Source: Chitinophagales bacterium (GTDB lineage Bacteria; Bacteroidota; Bacteroidia; Chitinophagales; Chitinophagaceae). From it: a DNA stretch of 64,000 bases. Shown in pieces: positions 43,541-51,900 of this stretch (within the stretch, counting starts at the first letter, position 1; each line of letters opens with the position of its first letter). The stretch spans positions 1 through 64,000 of the forward strand of contig JAFLBN010000007.1 in assembly GCA_017303395.1 (NCBI GenBank). The letters run 5' to 3'. Position numbers and translations under genes: made by a program. The notes beneath the pieces are model-generated. The model ran no database searches. It saw only the letters and a list, made by a program, of their open reading frames with translations, and was not told the DNA's origin.

Positions 43541-44164
43541 GTGGACACATTAGAAGAACAAAAGCAGACAGGTAAGGGTGAACATACGGTGCGTTATATT
43601 ATCTATGCCGCCGCCGCTTATTTTGGTTTACAGTATTTACTGAAGCCAAAACGTGCTACGGCAGCTATTGTAACACTGCAACCGGCTACGGAAATAGTCG
43701 TTGATAATGACAGTGCCGTTGTAATGCCCAAACAACCTGTAGCCATTTCAAACAATACCGAGTCTTTCCCGCTTCGTAAAGGTATGAGAGGAGAACGCAT
43801 ACTGGCATTGCAGCAGAAATTAGGCGTTACGGCAGATGGGGTATTTGGTGGTGAAACACAGTCAGCGCTTTTTAGGCAGTTTGGTATTACAAGCGTCACC
43901 GCTTCACAATACCCATCTATTATGCTCTCTAAGCTGAAGACGCTACAACCCACTAATGCATCGCCGGTACTGAAGAGAGGGAGTCGAGGTGCAGATGTAT
44001 ACCGATTACAAAAATGGCTGGGCTTTAAAGATAAAGCATCAGCGAAGCAAGGGGAGCGGATAGCAGACAGTGATTTCGGGCAACAAACAGAAAACGCGCT
44101 CTACAGTAAAACAGGACAACGAAGTATCAGCATTGCGATGCTGCATCAATACACCAAAAAATGA
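43541..44164 (+). CDS. TM-anchored protein with two peptidoglycan-binding (PG_binding_1-like) repeats
   Basis: 207 residues from the GTG at 43541. An in-frame ATG at 43496 would overlap the previous gene by 35 bp. A TM helix, VRYIIYAAAAYFGLQYLL, is followed by a linker and two PG_binding_1-like helical repeats: RKGMRGERILALQQKLGVTADGVFG and RGSRGADVYRLQKWLGF ... FGQQTENALYSKTG. Such repeats anchor cell-wall hydrolases to peptidoglycan. With no catalytic domain here, it probably docks the lytic enzymes or the particle to the wall. The related TM/PG-binding protein lies at 46459-47442. Confidence 0.72.
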   Translation: MDTLEEQKQTGKGEHTVRYIIYAAAAYFGLQYLLKPKRATAAIVTLQPATEIVVDNDSAVVMPKQPVAISNNTESFPLRKGMRGERILALQQKLGVTADGVFGGETQSALFRQFGITSVTASQYPSIMLSKLKTLQPTNASPVLKRGSRGADVYRLQKWLGFKDKASAKQGERIADSDFGQQTENALYSKTGQRSISIAMLHQYTKK

Positions 44165-44234
44165 CAAGAGTTGTCAAGTATACAGATACGAACCTATAGC
44201 AGACAATAGAAAACGCACCCGCAGCATTCAGATA

Positions 44235-44627
44235 ATGGCAGTTTTTTCACTCCGGTCGCAACGTACCGGGCAATACAAAGATTTCAGTTTACTGGAGATA
44301 CTCAAATTATTGGGTGATCCTGTGAATGATGAAATATGGCTGGAGGATGGAGAAGATGTTTTTAATCTCTCCAGCTTCAGGGACAATAATGGAAATGGTA
44401 GTGGTGGTAGCAATACACCACTTAATTGGCATACAGAAACATTTTTTCAGGCACATGGACAAACAGTATTCACCCTGCAACGCATACCTGCACCGCCGGT
44501 GCTGATGGTGATGCTCAATGGTGTGGAGCTGCGTCGCGGTGCAGATTATCATATAGATGGCAACAGGGTGCAATTACCCTTTTCGCTCAATTCGCAGGAC
44601 AGCCTGCTGTGCATCTATACTTATTAA
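44235..44627 (+). CDS. Hypothetical receptor-binding/tail-fibre-like protein, short
   Basis: 130 residues from the ATG at 44235 (MAVFSLRSQRTGQYKDFSL); an upstream in-frame ATG at 44070 would overlap the previous gene by 95 bp. A Gly/Asn-rich hinge (NNGNGSGGSN) is followed by LNWHTETFFQAHGQTVFTLQ and LMVMLNGVELRRGADYHIDG, a pattern often seen in C-terminal domains of fibre-like proteins and in the next gene's YRNGLRMEPTIDY segment. Function is inference. Confidence 0.5.
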   Translation: MAVFSLRSQRTGQYKDFSLLEILKLLGDPVNDEIWLEDGEDVFNLSSFRDNNGNGSGGSNTPLNWHTETFFQAHGQTVFTLQRIPAPPVLMVMLNGVELRRGADYHIDGNRVQLPFSLNSQDSLLCIYTY

Positions 44628-44671
44628 GTGACCGGTCAAATTATCATAACAATTAAAAACAAGTTTTAGAA

Positions 44672-45526
44672 ATGCAAGAAACAAGAATCAGGTTAGACAA
44701 ACAGTTACAGAAAGCGCCGGGCCATAAATACGTTCCGCTTTCCGATGGCAATGGTGAATTACAGTTTTCGGAAATAGATGCCCTGATTAAATCCGGCGAA
44801 ACAGTTACGCACCTCGACTCGGTAGAATTAGTGAACGGTAATATCGTTATTAAGTATACCGCCGAAGATGGTAACCAGCAAGTGGTATCTACACCACTGA
44901 ACTTCAGCCAAACAGATATACATGTAGCGGATGCGAGGTTGGAGAACCCAAGTGCGGGTATATACCGTTTAAAGATCACCGAATCCAATGGTACGGTGCA
45001 TACGGTTGATCTGACCTCACTATTGGCAGTTGTTACGCAGAATACGGAATATATCACCTTGTCTGGGAATGGTACACCGGAGAGTCCTTTGAACGCAACG
45101 CTTTCGCAGGCATTCCTGAATATGCTGCCCCGTGTGTTGGACAATCTCGAAGATGTTACTGTCACGCAGTTATTGCTTGACAATGAATTGGCTAAAGGCG
45201 GCAGTACGGTACTAGCATGGGATCATACGGACCTGCAATGGAAACCTAAAGCGGCCACTACACTCGGCCATACCAATGACCTCACGGAAATATTCCGTGA
45301 CCTGGTAGAAGGTAACAATGTGAACCTGAGCTATTCCATCTCACAGATTGACACCAGCAGCATCAAAGTATACCGCAATGGTTTACGCATGGAGCCGACC
45401 ATCGATTATCGCTTCAATGATCCGAGCCTGCCAAATGGTATTATACTCAATAGTGGATTTACAGGTAACTATCCTGAAAAAATAATCGTGGACTACCGCC
45501 TGAAGCCGGGCGTTCCGCAAAGCTAA
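44672..45526 (+). CDS. Fibre/spike-like beta-rich protein
   Basis: 284 residues, soluble. RLDKQLQKAPGHKYVPLSDGNGELQF starts a beta-rich body (NIVIKYTAEDGNQQVV, IYRLKITESNGTVHTVDLTS, and LSGNGTPESPLNATLSQAFL). The C-terminus has IKVYRNGLRMEPTIDYRF and YPEKIIVDYRL, similar in pattern to the preceding gene. A G-N-G-T-P-E-S-P-L-N-A-T-L motif is typical of phage fibre and spike proteins. It is the last gene before an internal terminator. Receptor binding is inference. Confidence 0.6.
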   Translation: MQETRIRLDKQLQKAPGHKYVPLSDGNGELQFSEIDALIKSGETVTHLDSVELVNGNIVIKYTAEDGNQQVVSTPLNFSQTDIHVADARLENPSAGIYRLKITESNGTVHTVDLTSLLAVVTQNTEYITLSGNGTPESPLNATLSQAFLNMLPRVLDNLEDVTVTQLLLDNELAKGGSTVLAWDHTDLQWKPKAATTLGHTNDLTEIFRDLVEGNNVNLSYSISQIDTSSIKVYRNGLRMEPTIDYRFNDPSLPNGIILNSGFTGNYPEKIIVDYRLKPGVPQS

Positions 45527-45533
45527 TATTCTT

Positions 45534-45573
45534 ACAAGCCGGGAATGGCAAGTCCTTCCCGGCTTGTTTTGTT
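45534..45573 (+). terminator. Rho-independent terminator between the structural and lysis/enzyme sub-operons
   Basis: ACAAGCCGGGAA, a 10-base loop, complement TTCCCGGCTTGT, then TTTGTTT. A 12-bp GC-rich stem lies 7 bp after the fibre-like gene stop. It splits the block into an upstream unit (35.9-45.5 kb) and a downstream unit (45.6-56.7 kb). Confidence 0.88.
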
Positions 45574-45585
45574 TAAACAGATACG

Positions 45586-45933
45586 ATGACACCTCCTACT
45601 GATTTTATCCGCAGGCTCACGGCAGCTACTCCAAAGAAATATGTATGGAGATGGTTATTCCATACTGTGTTGTACGGTTGCTGCATTCTTATCAATGAAC
45701 ATTATGAGCTCATTGAGGCGATGGGTTTTTCTCCCTATATGCAGGCTGCAATACGTGTGACAGGTACCGTGATCTATATGTTCTTAACAACCTACTCTTT
45801 TCAAAAAATCAATGATGACACTACTAAAAATATTCAAGTCCCCGATAGGATGGCTATTGGTGATAATCGCAGCATTGCTGCTGATGATACGCCAGGTAAG
45901 GACGATGCACAAGGAGATAACAAGGCTGGGTAG
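45586..45933 (+). CDS. Two-TM holin-like membrane protein
   Basis: 115 residues. TM1 is WLFHTVLYGCCILINEHYEL and TM2 is YMQAAIRVTGTVIYMFLTTYSF, followed by a charged, probably cytoplasmic, tail (DDTTKNIQVPDRMAIGDN). The last 41 codons overlap the start of the next gene in a different frame by 122 bp. Two TM helices with a charged tail suggest a holin, and the nested downstream gene resembles a spanin. It is the first gene after the internal terminator. Confidence 0.65.
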   Translation: MTPPTDFIRRLTAATPKKYVWRWLFHTVLYGCCILINEHYELIEAMGFSPYMQAAIRVTGTVIYMFLTTYSFQKINDDTTKNIQVPDRMAIGDNRSIAADDTPGKDDAQGDNKAG

Positions 45934-46126
45934 CAATCAGGAAGTCTTACTACAGACCCAAGAGCAAATACTGCTTGCTAACGGACGCATCGCTTCGCAA
46001 ACAGGTGTATTGCAACTCAGACAGCAAGAGTTGTTACTTATGTTCCCGCAGCTTTATGGAGAGATGAAGACATTGGGCATTAAGCCACGTTCTGTGCAGA
46101 CAGTCAGTACGACAACATTCGGCTAG
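45812..46126 (+). CDS. Nested spanin-like (Rz-type) TM coiled-coil protein, ending at an in-frame amber
   Basis: 104 residues. An N-terminal TM helix (WLLVIIAALLLMIRQV) is followed by a periplasmic helical coil (EITRLGSNQEVLLQTQEQILLANGRIA, LRQQELLLMFPQL), the layout of an inner-membrane spanin. It starts inside the holin-like gene in another frame. Reading stops at TAG (46124-46126), but the frame stays open beyond it for 111 more codons with protein-like content to 46462. Either the amber is read through, or this is a broken longer gene, or a separate downstream gene follows. Confidence 0.6.
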   Translation: MMTLLKIFKSPIGWLLVIIAALLLMIRQVRTMHKEITRLGSNQEVLLQTQEQILLANGRIASQTGVLQLRQQELLLMFPQLYGEMKTLGIKPRSVQTVSTTTFG

Positions 46127-46462
46127 CAGCAATCACTTACATCTACGCTTAGGGATAGCATTGTTTTTGTTCCCAAACAGATAGGGACAATAGGTTTTCA
46201 TTATCTGAAAACAACCGGTGATAGCCTGCGTTTTCGTGTGTTTAGCTACCATGATAGTTATTACGACGTCTCAGGCTATGCTTTGCTGGACAAACAGTTC
46301 TTACATATCAGTACGCGTGATACGATGACACAAGTTGTTTTCTATAAACGCAAGCACCCATGGTTATGGATTTTTAGCAGGAAGGAACTAATGCAAAGGG
46401 TGTATTTCAAAAATCCTAACGCAGCTATTTATTATTCACGGATTATTCAATTGCAGCGATGA
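46127..46462 (+). CDS. Downstream continuation of the spanin-like frame (separate gene or readthrough part)
   Basis: The frame after the amber encodes about 111 residues with content similar to a domain: SIVFVPKQIGTIGFHYLKTT, LRFRVFSYHDSYYDVSGYAL, FLHISTRDTMTQVVFY, and FSRKELMQRVYFKNPNAAIYY. A GTG at 46238 could start a shorter 74-residue product (MFSYHDSYYDVSGYALL), but the stretch before it also reads as coding. Its final codons overlap the next gene by 4 bp (ATGA), so it remains in the operon. Not recognised. Confidence 0.5.
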   Translation, partial: QQSLTSTLRDSIVFVPKQIGTIGFHYLKTTGDSLRFRVFSYHDSYYDVSGYALLDKQFLHISTRDTMTQVVFYKRKHPWLWIFSRKELMQRVYFKNPNAAIYYSRIIQLQR

Positions 46463-47442
46463 AAGAACCAACTAAAACCAATCTATTGTTGCCTTTGGGC
46501 ATCGGGGCAGGTGTATTGTTACTGCTGGCAGGAGTGAACAAGAAGGCTTCGGCGGCAACAAGCACGACAGCACTACCACCTTCAAATACTACAGGTGATG
46601 ATGCCAAAGCACCGACTGAAGAAACCGTTGCGCCCGGACAGATCAACCCGAATCCTGCACCGTCATATACGCCTCCAGTACAACGTATAGAAGAAACGAG
46701 TGATGAGGGTGCTGATGAAAGGCAGATTGACGATACAGCAGATGAACAAAGCGCAGTATCGCAGGATGATGGGCAAGACTTTATTGAGGAGGAGGCAGGC
46801 GGTTATGACAGCGGTAGTGAAATTGATAGCACAGGTTATACGAGACAGCATAGTAGTATGCCTCCTGTTGTACGAAATCAACCTAAGCCGGTGATGCGAA
46901 CCCAGCAACCATTTTTACCGGGCGGCAAGCCATCGATGCGAACATCGGGGGCAATGGTGAAACAATCCACTGCTTACCGTCCGGGAGCTTACAACCCAAA
47001 GCAAGCACGTTTTGATAATCGAATGAGTCAGCCGGTGAACTATCGTCCCGGAGCTATGCATCAACCCCTTACCCCACCGCAAGTACCGATGCCTGCTCTG
47101 GTGAAAACTAATGCTGTAAAAGCAGCTCCGAACGGGAATGGCAAAATATTTCCGCTGCGCATGGGAATGACCAACTCCTACGTAAAGGAAGTACAGCGGC
47201 GTATTGGTGTTCCTGCGACCGGGTATTTCGGGACAATGACTTTGACGGCTTTACGAAGCAGATACAACGTGTCTGAAGTATCGGAAACATTTTATAAACA
47301 AATCATTACCGGAAAAGCAGTTGTAGTTCGGAGACCGGTTGTCAAGCAAGCACCGCAAAGAAAAGCGATACCCAAAGGTAAACTAACCCGTAAGACAGCG
47401 ACCGCTAAACCTTTGAATAGATATAAACCTAAGAGCAGTTAA
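46459..47442 (+). CDS. TM-anchored, proline-rich protein with C-terminal peptidoglycan-binding domain
   Basis: 327 residues. An N-terminal TM helix (LLLPLGIGAGVLLLLAGV) is followed by a long acidic, P/T/S/Q-rich, probably disordered stalk (~30-230) with repeated YRPGAYNP/YRPGAM motifs, then a PG_binding_1-like domain (~235-275: FPLRMGMTNSYVKEVQRRI, TGYFGTMTLTALRSRYN) and a basic tail. It resembles the protein at 43541-44164 and shares TM-stalk-PG-binding order. A structure spanning the membrane to the wall is expected. It overlaps the preceding frame by 4 bp. Confidence 0.7.
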   Translation: MKEPTKTNLLLPLGIGAGVLLLLAGVNKKASAATSTTALPPSNTTGDDAKAPTEETVAPGQINPNPAPSYTPPVQRIEETSDEGADERQIDDTADEQSAVSQDDGQDFIEEEAGGYDSGSEIDSTGYTRQHSSMPPVVRNQPKPVMRTQQPFLPGGKPSMRTSGAMVKQSTAYRPGAYNPKQARFDNRMSQPVNYRPGAMHQPLTPPQVPMPALVKTNAVKAAPNGNGKIFPLRMGMTNSYVKEVQRRIGVPATGYFGTMTLTALRSRYNVSEVSETFYKQIITGKAVVVRRPVVKQAPQRKAIPKGKLTRKTATAKPLNRYKPKSS

Positions 47443-47456
47443 AACAATACCGTAAA

Positions 47457-48176
47457 ATGTTTTTAAGAATACAGACTTTCCCTTCTATCAATGCAGCCAA
47501 TCCTTTTTCAAGGGATGCGATGTTTCAGTTTTTTGACCGTATCAAAACAAACTGGCTGCCTTATTTCAAACAGGCAGCAGGCGTAACAGGTTTACCTGTT
47601 ACATTACTCGTAGCTAAGGCAGCAGTCGAAAGCGGGGGCAACCAGAAAACTTCCAATACTGCACATGTAGGCTTAATGCAGATTGGTAAGACTACGATCG
47701 CGGCCTGCCTGGATTATCTCGACGGCAAGATGTATTCGGACGGTAAACGTTGGGCTGCGCCGCAACAAGTGGTAGTACGGGCTACTCCGATTATACGCAA
47801 GTTTTTTAAAGCTTATGGCAAAGGCGAAACCATACATGCAGATGCAGCTTTTGCACTCGCGGCATCCGACACACAAGAAGGTGCGGAGTTTAATGTACTG
47901 ATGGGATCGCTGTATTTACATTACTTATGTCAGCACCCTAAGTTTATTGACGGTAATGTCCTGCGGCTGGATAAAGTCATGAGTGCTTACAACACGGGTC
48001 CTAATTATAGTTTTTATAAAACACCAATTGCAGATACAACCGGCTTAGTACATGTCATTCGTACCTCGCAATTATCAGCAGGTAAGAAAGACGAGACCAG
48101 CAGGCATATCCTAAAGTTCTGCGGACAGGGAGGTGCATTTGATCTCCTGTTCAATCGACAGTATTCCTTGTCCTAA
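47457..48176 (+). CDS. Lytic transglycosylase-like (SLT/lysozyme fold) protein 1
   Basis: 239 residues with no signal peptide. The SLT fold is seen from LLVAKAAVESGGNQKTSN with catalytic Glu58, then HVGLMQIGKTT, and AYNTGPNYSFY. In the lysozyme-like superfamily, E-S ... G-L-M-Q-I and A-Y-N-x-G are the core motifs. The spacer DGKRWAAPQQVVVRATPIIRKF is unusual. A cytosolic enzyme of this kind in a virus-like block acts after membrane permeabilisation or on the virion. It follows the PG-binding protein with 14 bp between, matching a lysis module. Confidence 0.8.
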   Translation: MFLRIQTFPSINAANPFSRDAMFQFFDRIKTNWLPYFKQAAGVTGLPVTLLVAKAAVESGGNQKTSNTAHVGLMQIGKTTIAACLDYLDGKMYSDGKRWAAPQQVVVRATPIIRKFFKAYGKGETIHADAAFALAASDTQEGAEFNVLMGSLYLHYLCQHPKFIDGNVLRLDKVMSAYNTGPNYSFYKTPIADTTGLVHVIRTSQLSAGKKDETSRHILKFCGQGGAFDLLFNRQYSLS

Positions 48177-48209
48177 ACAATCATTATCAGATTCATTATA
48201 TCGTATTCG

Positions 48210-48872
48210 ATGAAACTCATTCATATAGACCACCCCAATATACCTGTGTCCATACGTGAGGCATTTGCACAAAAAGTAACAGCTATTGCTGCATGGCTGG
48301 GTATTGACCCGAACTGGCTGATGCAGGTGATGTATGCCGAAAGCCGCTTAAATGCCAAAGCACAGAATATTAAAAACAAAAGACTGATAGCGGCAGGCAT
48401 ATTGCAATGGACAAAAGCCTCCGGTTTTCCCGGTGCGCCGCAAAGCGTACTGAAGTATAACCACCTGCAACAGTTAGATGAAGTCAAAAAGTATTTCGCG
48501 CCATATAGGGGAAAGATGCACAGCTATTTTGATGTATACCTGGTTACCTTCTTTCCTGCGGCGGTAGGGCAAGGAGACCACTATGTTTTTGCCACCAGCA
48601 AACTACCTGCCTCTTTGATTGCCAGTCAGAATCCTGCCATAGATACTGTAAAAGACGGAAAAATAACGATGGCAGAGTTTAAACAGTATGTATGGAGCAG
48701 CACGCCCGATGCAGTAAGGGATATGGTATTTGCAGCAGCACAAATAACACAAGCGGCTAAAAAGAAGGCGGATAGCGTTGTTAAAGCCATCAGTGAAAAC
48801 ACTGATGCCATCGGGGGAGCCGTTGCAGGTATCGGAACTATTGTAGCTTTTTTTTTCTCATTCGCCATATAG
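48210..48872 (+). CDS. Lytic transglycosylase-like protein 2 with C-terminal TM anchor
   Basis: 220 residues. IDPNWLMQVMYAESRLNAKAQN places the catalytic Glu at 44, followed by AAGILQWTKASGFPG, which matches the G-I/L-x-Q signature. The C-terminal end DAIGGAVAGIGTIVAFFFSFAI is a TM helix, so the enzyme is tail-anchored to a membrane. Tail-anchored lytic enzymes are expected in virions with an internal membrane. A paralogue of the preceding gene by function but not closely similar in sequence. Confidence 0.75.
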   Translation: MKLIHIDHPNIPVSIREAFAQKVTAIAAWLGIDPNWLMQVMYAESRLNAKAQNIKNKRLIAAGILQWTKASGFPGAPQSVLKYNHLQQLDEVKKYFAPYRGKMHSYFDVYLVTFFPAAVGQGDHYVFATSKLPASLIASQNPAIDTVKDGKITMAEFKQYVWSSTPDAVRDMVFAAAQITQAAKKKADSVVKAISENTDAIGGAVAGIGTIVAFFFSFAI

Positions 48873-48901
48873 GGCAGGAACAATCAAAATGACAGCTTGA
48901 T

Positions 48902-51900
48902 ATGATGAAGATGACTACTAAGCAAAAAGTCTATGTCCAGTCAGTAGAAAACGATTTGCGAACCCATACGAAGCAAACAAAGCGCAGCCTTGAGTCACGA
49001 GCTGCAGCCATGGGTATTGCAGATCAAAACGAAGTAAAGGAATTAACGGAACTGGCGATTGTAAACACTGCACGAAACATTGCGCTGCAAAATGATAGTA
49101 CTACGGAGGAAAAATTCCGACAAATGGTGCGACTCTACCAAGCGCAAGTGAACTTGTCCCATCGCACCTCACAAAGCATATTACTACAACAATACAGTAC
49201 CCCCGCACCCATTGGTTATCTGATGGGTGTTTTCTGTGGTATAGATAAACTGCAGTTGAAAGGTGGATATGCGTTTGAACCTTCGGCAGGGAATGGCTTG
49301 TTAACAGTCGCTGCAATGGCTGAACGAGTGTATGTCAATGAAGTAGATGAACAACGTCGCATGAACCTCCGGCAGCAAGGTTTTGCCAATGTCTGGAGCC
49401 GTGATGGCGGCCAGCCTTTCTTTGATGTGCAACAAAGATTTATGGCAGTGCTCACCAATCCGCCTTTTGGCAAGCTGGATAAAGCAGTAGTCATCAATGG
49501 TTATCCTATTGCGATACTAGAACACCTGATGGCTATCTATGCGCTGGATACGATGGCAATGGACGGTAAGGCAGCTATCATTATCGGCGGGCATACGGCA
49601 TGGGATAGTAAAGGACGTATACAGGCAGGCAAGAACCGCATCTTCTTTAACTATCTCTACCACCACTACCATGTAGCAGATGTAATCCTGCTAGCTGGGA
49701 AAGAATTGTATGCACGTCAGGGAACAGCATTTAATACCAGGCTGATACTAATCGGAGGCAGAAAACGCGACCCTGCCGGTGCCGCACCTGTTTACAATCC
49801 TGCCATCGACAAGGTCGTACACAGTTTTGAAGAACTTTTTGAGCGTGTCAAAACAGCTATGCGAACAGCGTTTCCGGGAAAAGCACCATCACAAACCACA
49901 ATACATACAAATACAAAATCAAATCAAGATATGAGTACGGAAGCGAAACGATTATTACAAGCCTTGCGAGGCAAATCGCTGGATGGCATGGAGGAAGCGG
50001 ATAGCGGGTACGCCATGACATACACCGAACAATACCTGCCATTGCAGGAATTATATAATGACGCATTGATATTACTACGAACTGAAAACTATTATGAGGT
50101 CTACGGAAAAGATGCAGGTTTTTTGAAGCATTTGTTGCCTGGTATTCGTACAACTACATTCCTGTGTGATGGTGTGTATATTGAATATACCGCATTGGAC
50201 GAGGCAGCAATGACAAGACTTATCCAAATGCTACAAAAAATGGGTATTCGTTTCATCCTTACAGATGATGCCGCCAATTCAAATCCAGTTACACGCGCAA
50301 ATAAAGATATGCCTGATAAGCAGCTTTGGGAAATCCCACTGGCTGATTTTTTAGCATCAGAAGAACAGGTTTACAAAATGCAATTGGCAAAAGGTATTGC
50401 CTATGAGCTGCCCTATAAGACAGAATATGTTATGCTGTTCAACACTTTTTTAGGTGCGAACGTGTACGATGCCTACCCGGATAATCCATATACCGATACC
50501 GGAAGAAAGGAATTGTCAAGGCGTGCATTCAGGCAGCAATGCCTGAAAATCATGCACAACTATAATGTCAGGCTGGCGATGACGATGGATATTATCGTAA
50601 GCGATGAAGTACTGGTGGATTATCCCCGTATGAAACTAAGTCAGGATGCAAGACTTACCTACCTGAAAACGATTGTTCATGCGGGCAATCAGTTGAATGG
50701 TATCAGGCGAAAACTACAGTCTTTACAAAAAGATACCCTGCTGCAATTATCAAAAGAACTAAAGCCTTTGTTTCAAATAAAGCATAAGGACATGTTGCAA
50801 GGCAATGAAGATGATGACGTGGTGGATCATGATGCTTTGTATGAACAATACAAGCAGTACAAACAAAATAAAGCAGATGCGCTCTACCTGCTTGAAACCC
50901 CTGAAACCTTTGTCGCTTTTAATGAAGATGCGGAGGCATTAGCCAAGACCTGTAATATCGGCATCATTAAAATGTCTGAAGGCGGTGTGTTCAAGTATTT
51001 CATCACAGGTTCATCCAAATCATTACTATTCCTGCGCATACAGCAATTACAGGATGCTGGCTATAAGCCTGTGCTGATAGAAGATACCCGCTATCATGCC
51101 CATGATTTACAGGAGCGTGTCGATCAGGAATTGAATAAAATACTGCGCCTGATAGATCAGCAAATGCCAAAGCATGAGGGCGACTTAGGAGCCCCCTATC
51201 AGCCCTCATCGAATGCCTGTATCGTACTGGACACACAAGTGCCTGACAGCATGGCTTTTGAAACACAAGAAGCACTGGCAGCGATCAAGGAAGCTGTGGG
51301 TGGTGATGCGGATAATTTTGTACGCGACCGCTTAGGTTATCCAACCAAGACGGCACTATGTAAAGCCCTGTCAGCAGAGCAGACAGATGCGGTGATGATG
51401 GGGATATACAATATCGAGGCAAGGGGACAAGGGATGATTATCGGCGACCAGACAGGTATCGGTAAGGGACGTGTGGCTGCAGCCATGTTGCGCTATGCAC
51501 ACCACCAGGGACTAAAGCCCGTATTCTTAACGGAGAAAGCGAACCTGTTCTCGGATTTATACCGTGACCTCTATGCAATCGGCTCCGGCCATCTGCGTCC
51601 CTTTATTGTCAATGGCAGGGAAAGTAAGACAGATATCAAAGACGAAGATGGTAATATCATCTACCAGGCATTACCCTATGCAGAGCAAACGGCTGCATTC
51701 AAATCGGAAAAGCTACCCGCAGGATTTGATTTTGCGATAGGTACCTATAGCCAGTTTAACAGCCCGGAAAAGAAACCTGAAAAACCTGCTTTTCTAAGTG
51801 CGATCGCCAGAGATACCATCTTCATCATGGACGAGTCCCATAATAGTAGTGGTTCATCCAATACGGGTAATTTCCTGCAAGGTGTTATCGCGCAGGCCAG

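Noticed and set aside
45586-46126. General reassignment of TAG to an amino acid in the element
   Set aside because: Several genes in the block end at TAG directly followed by a new gene start with conserved spacing (for example 42991 then 42994), so TAG acts as a stop there. Only the 46124 site looks like a readthrough or mutation.
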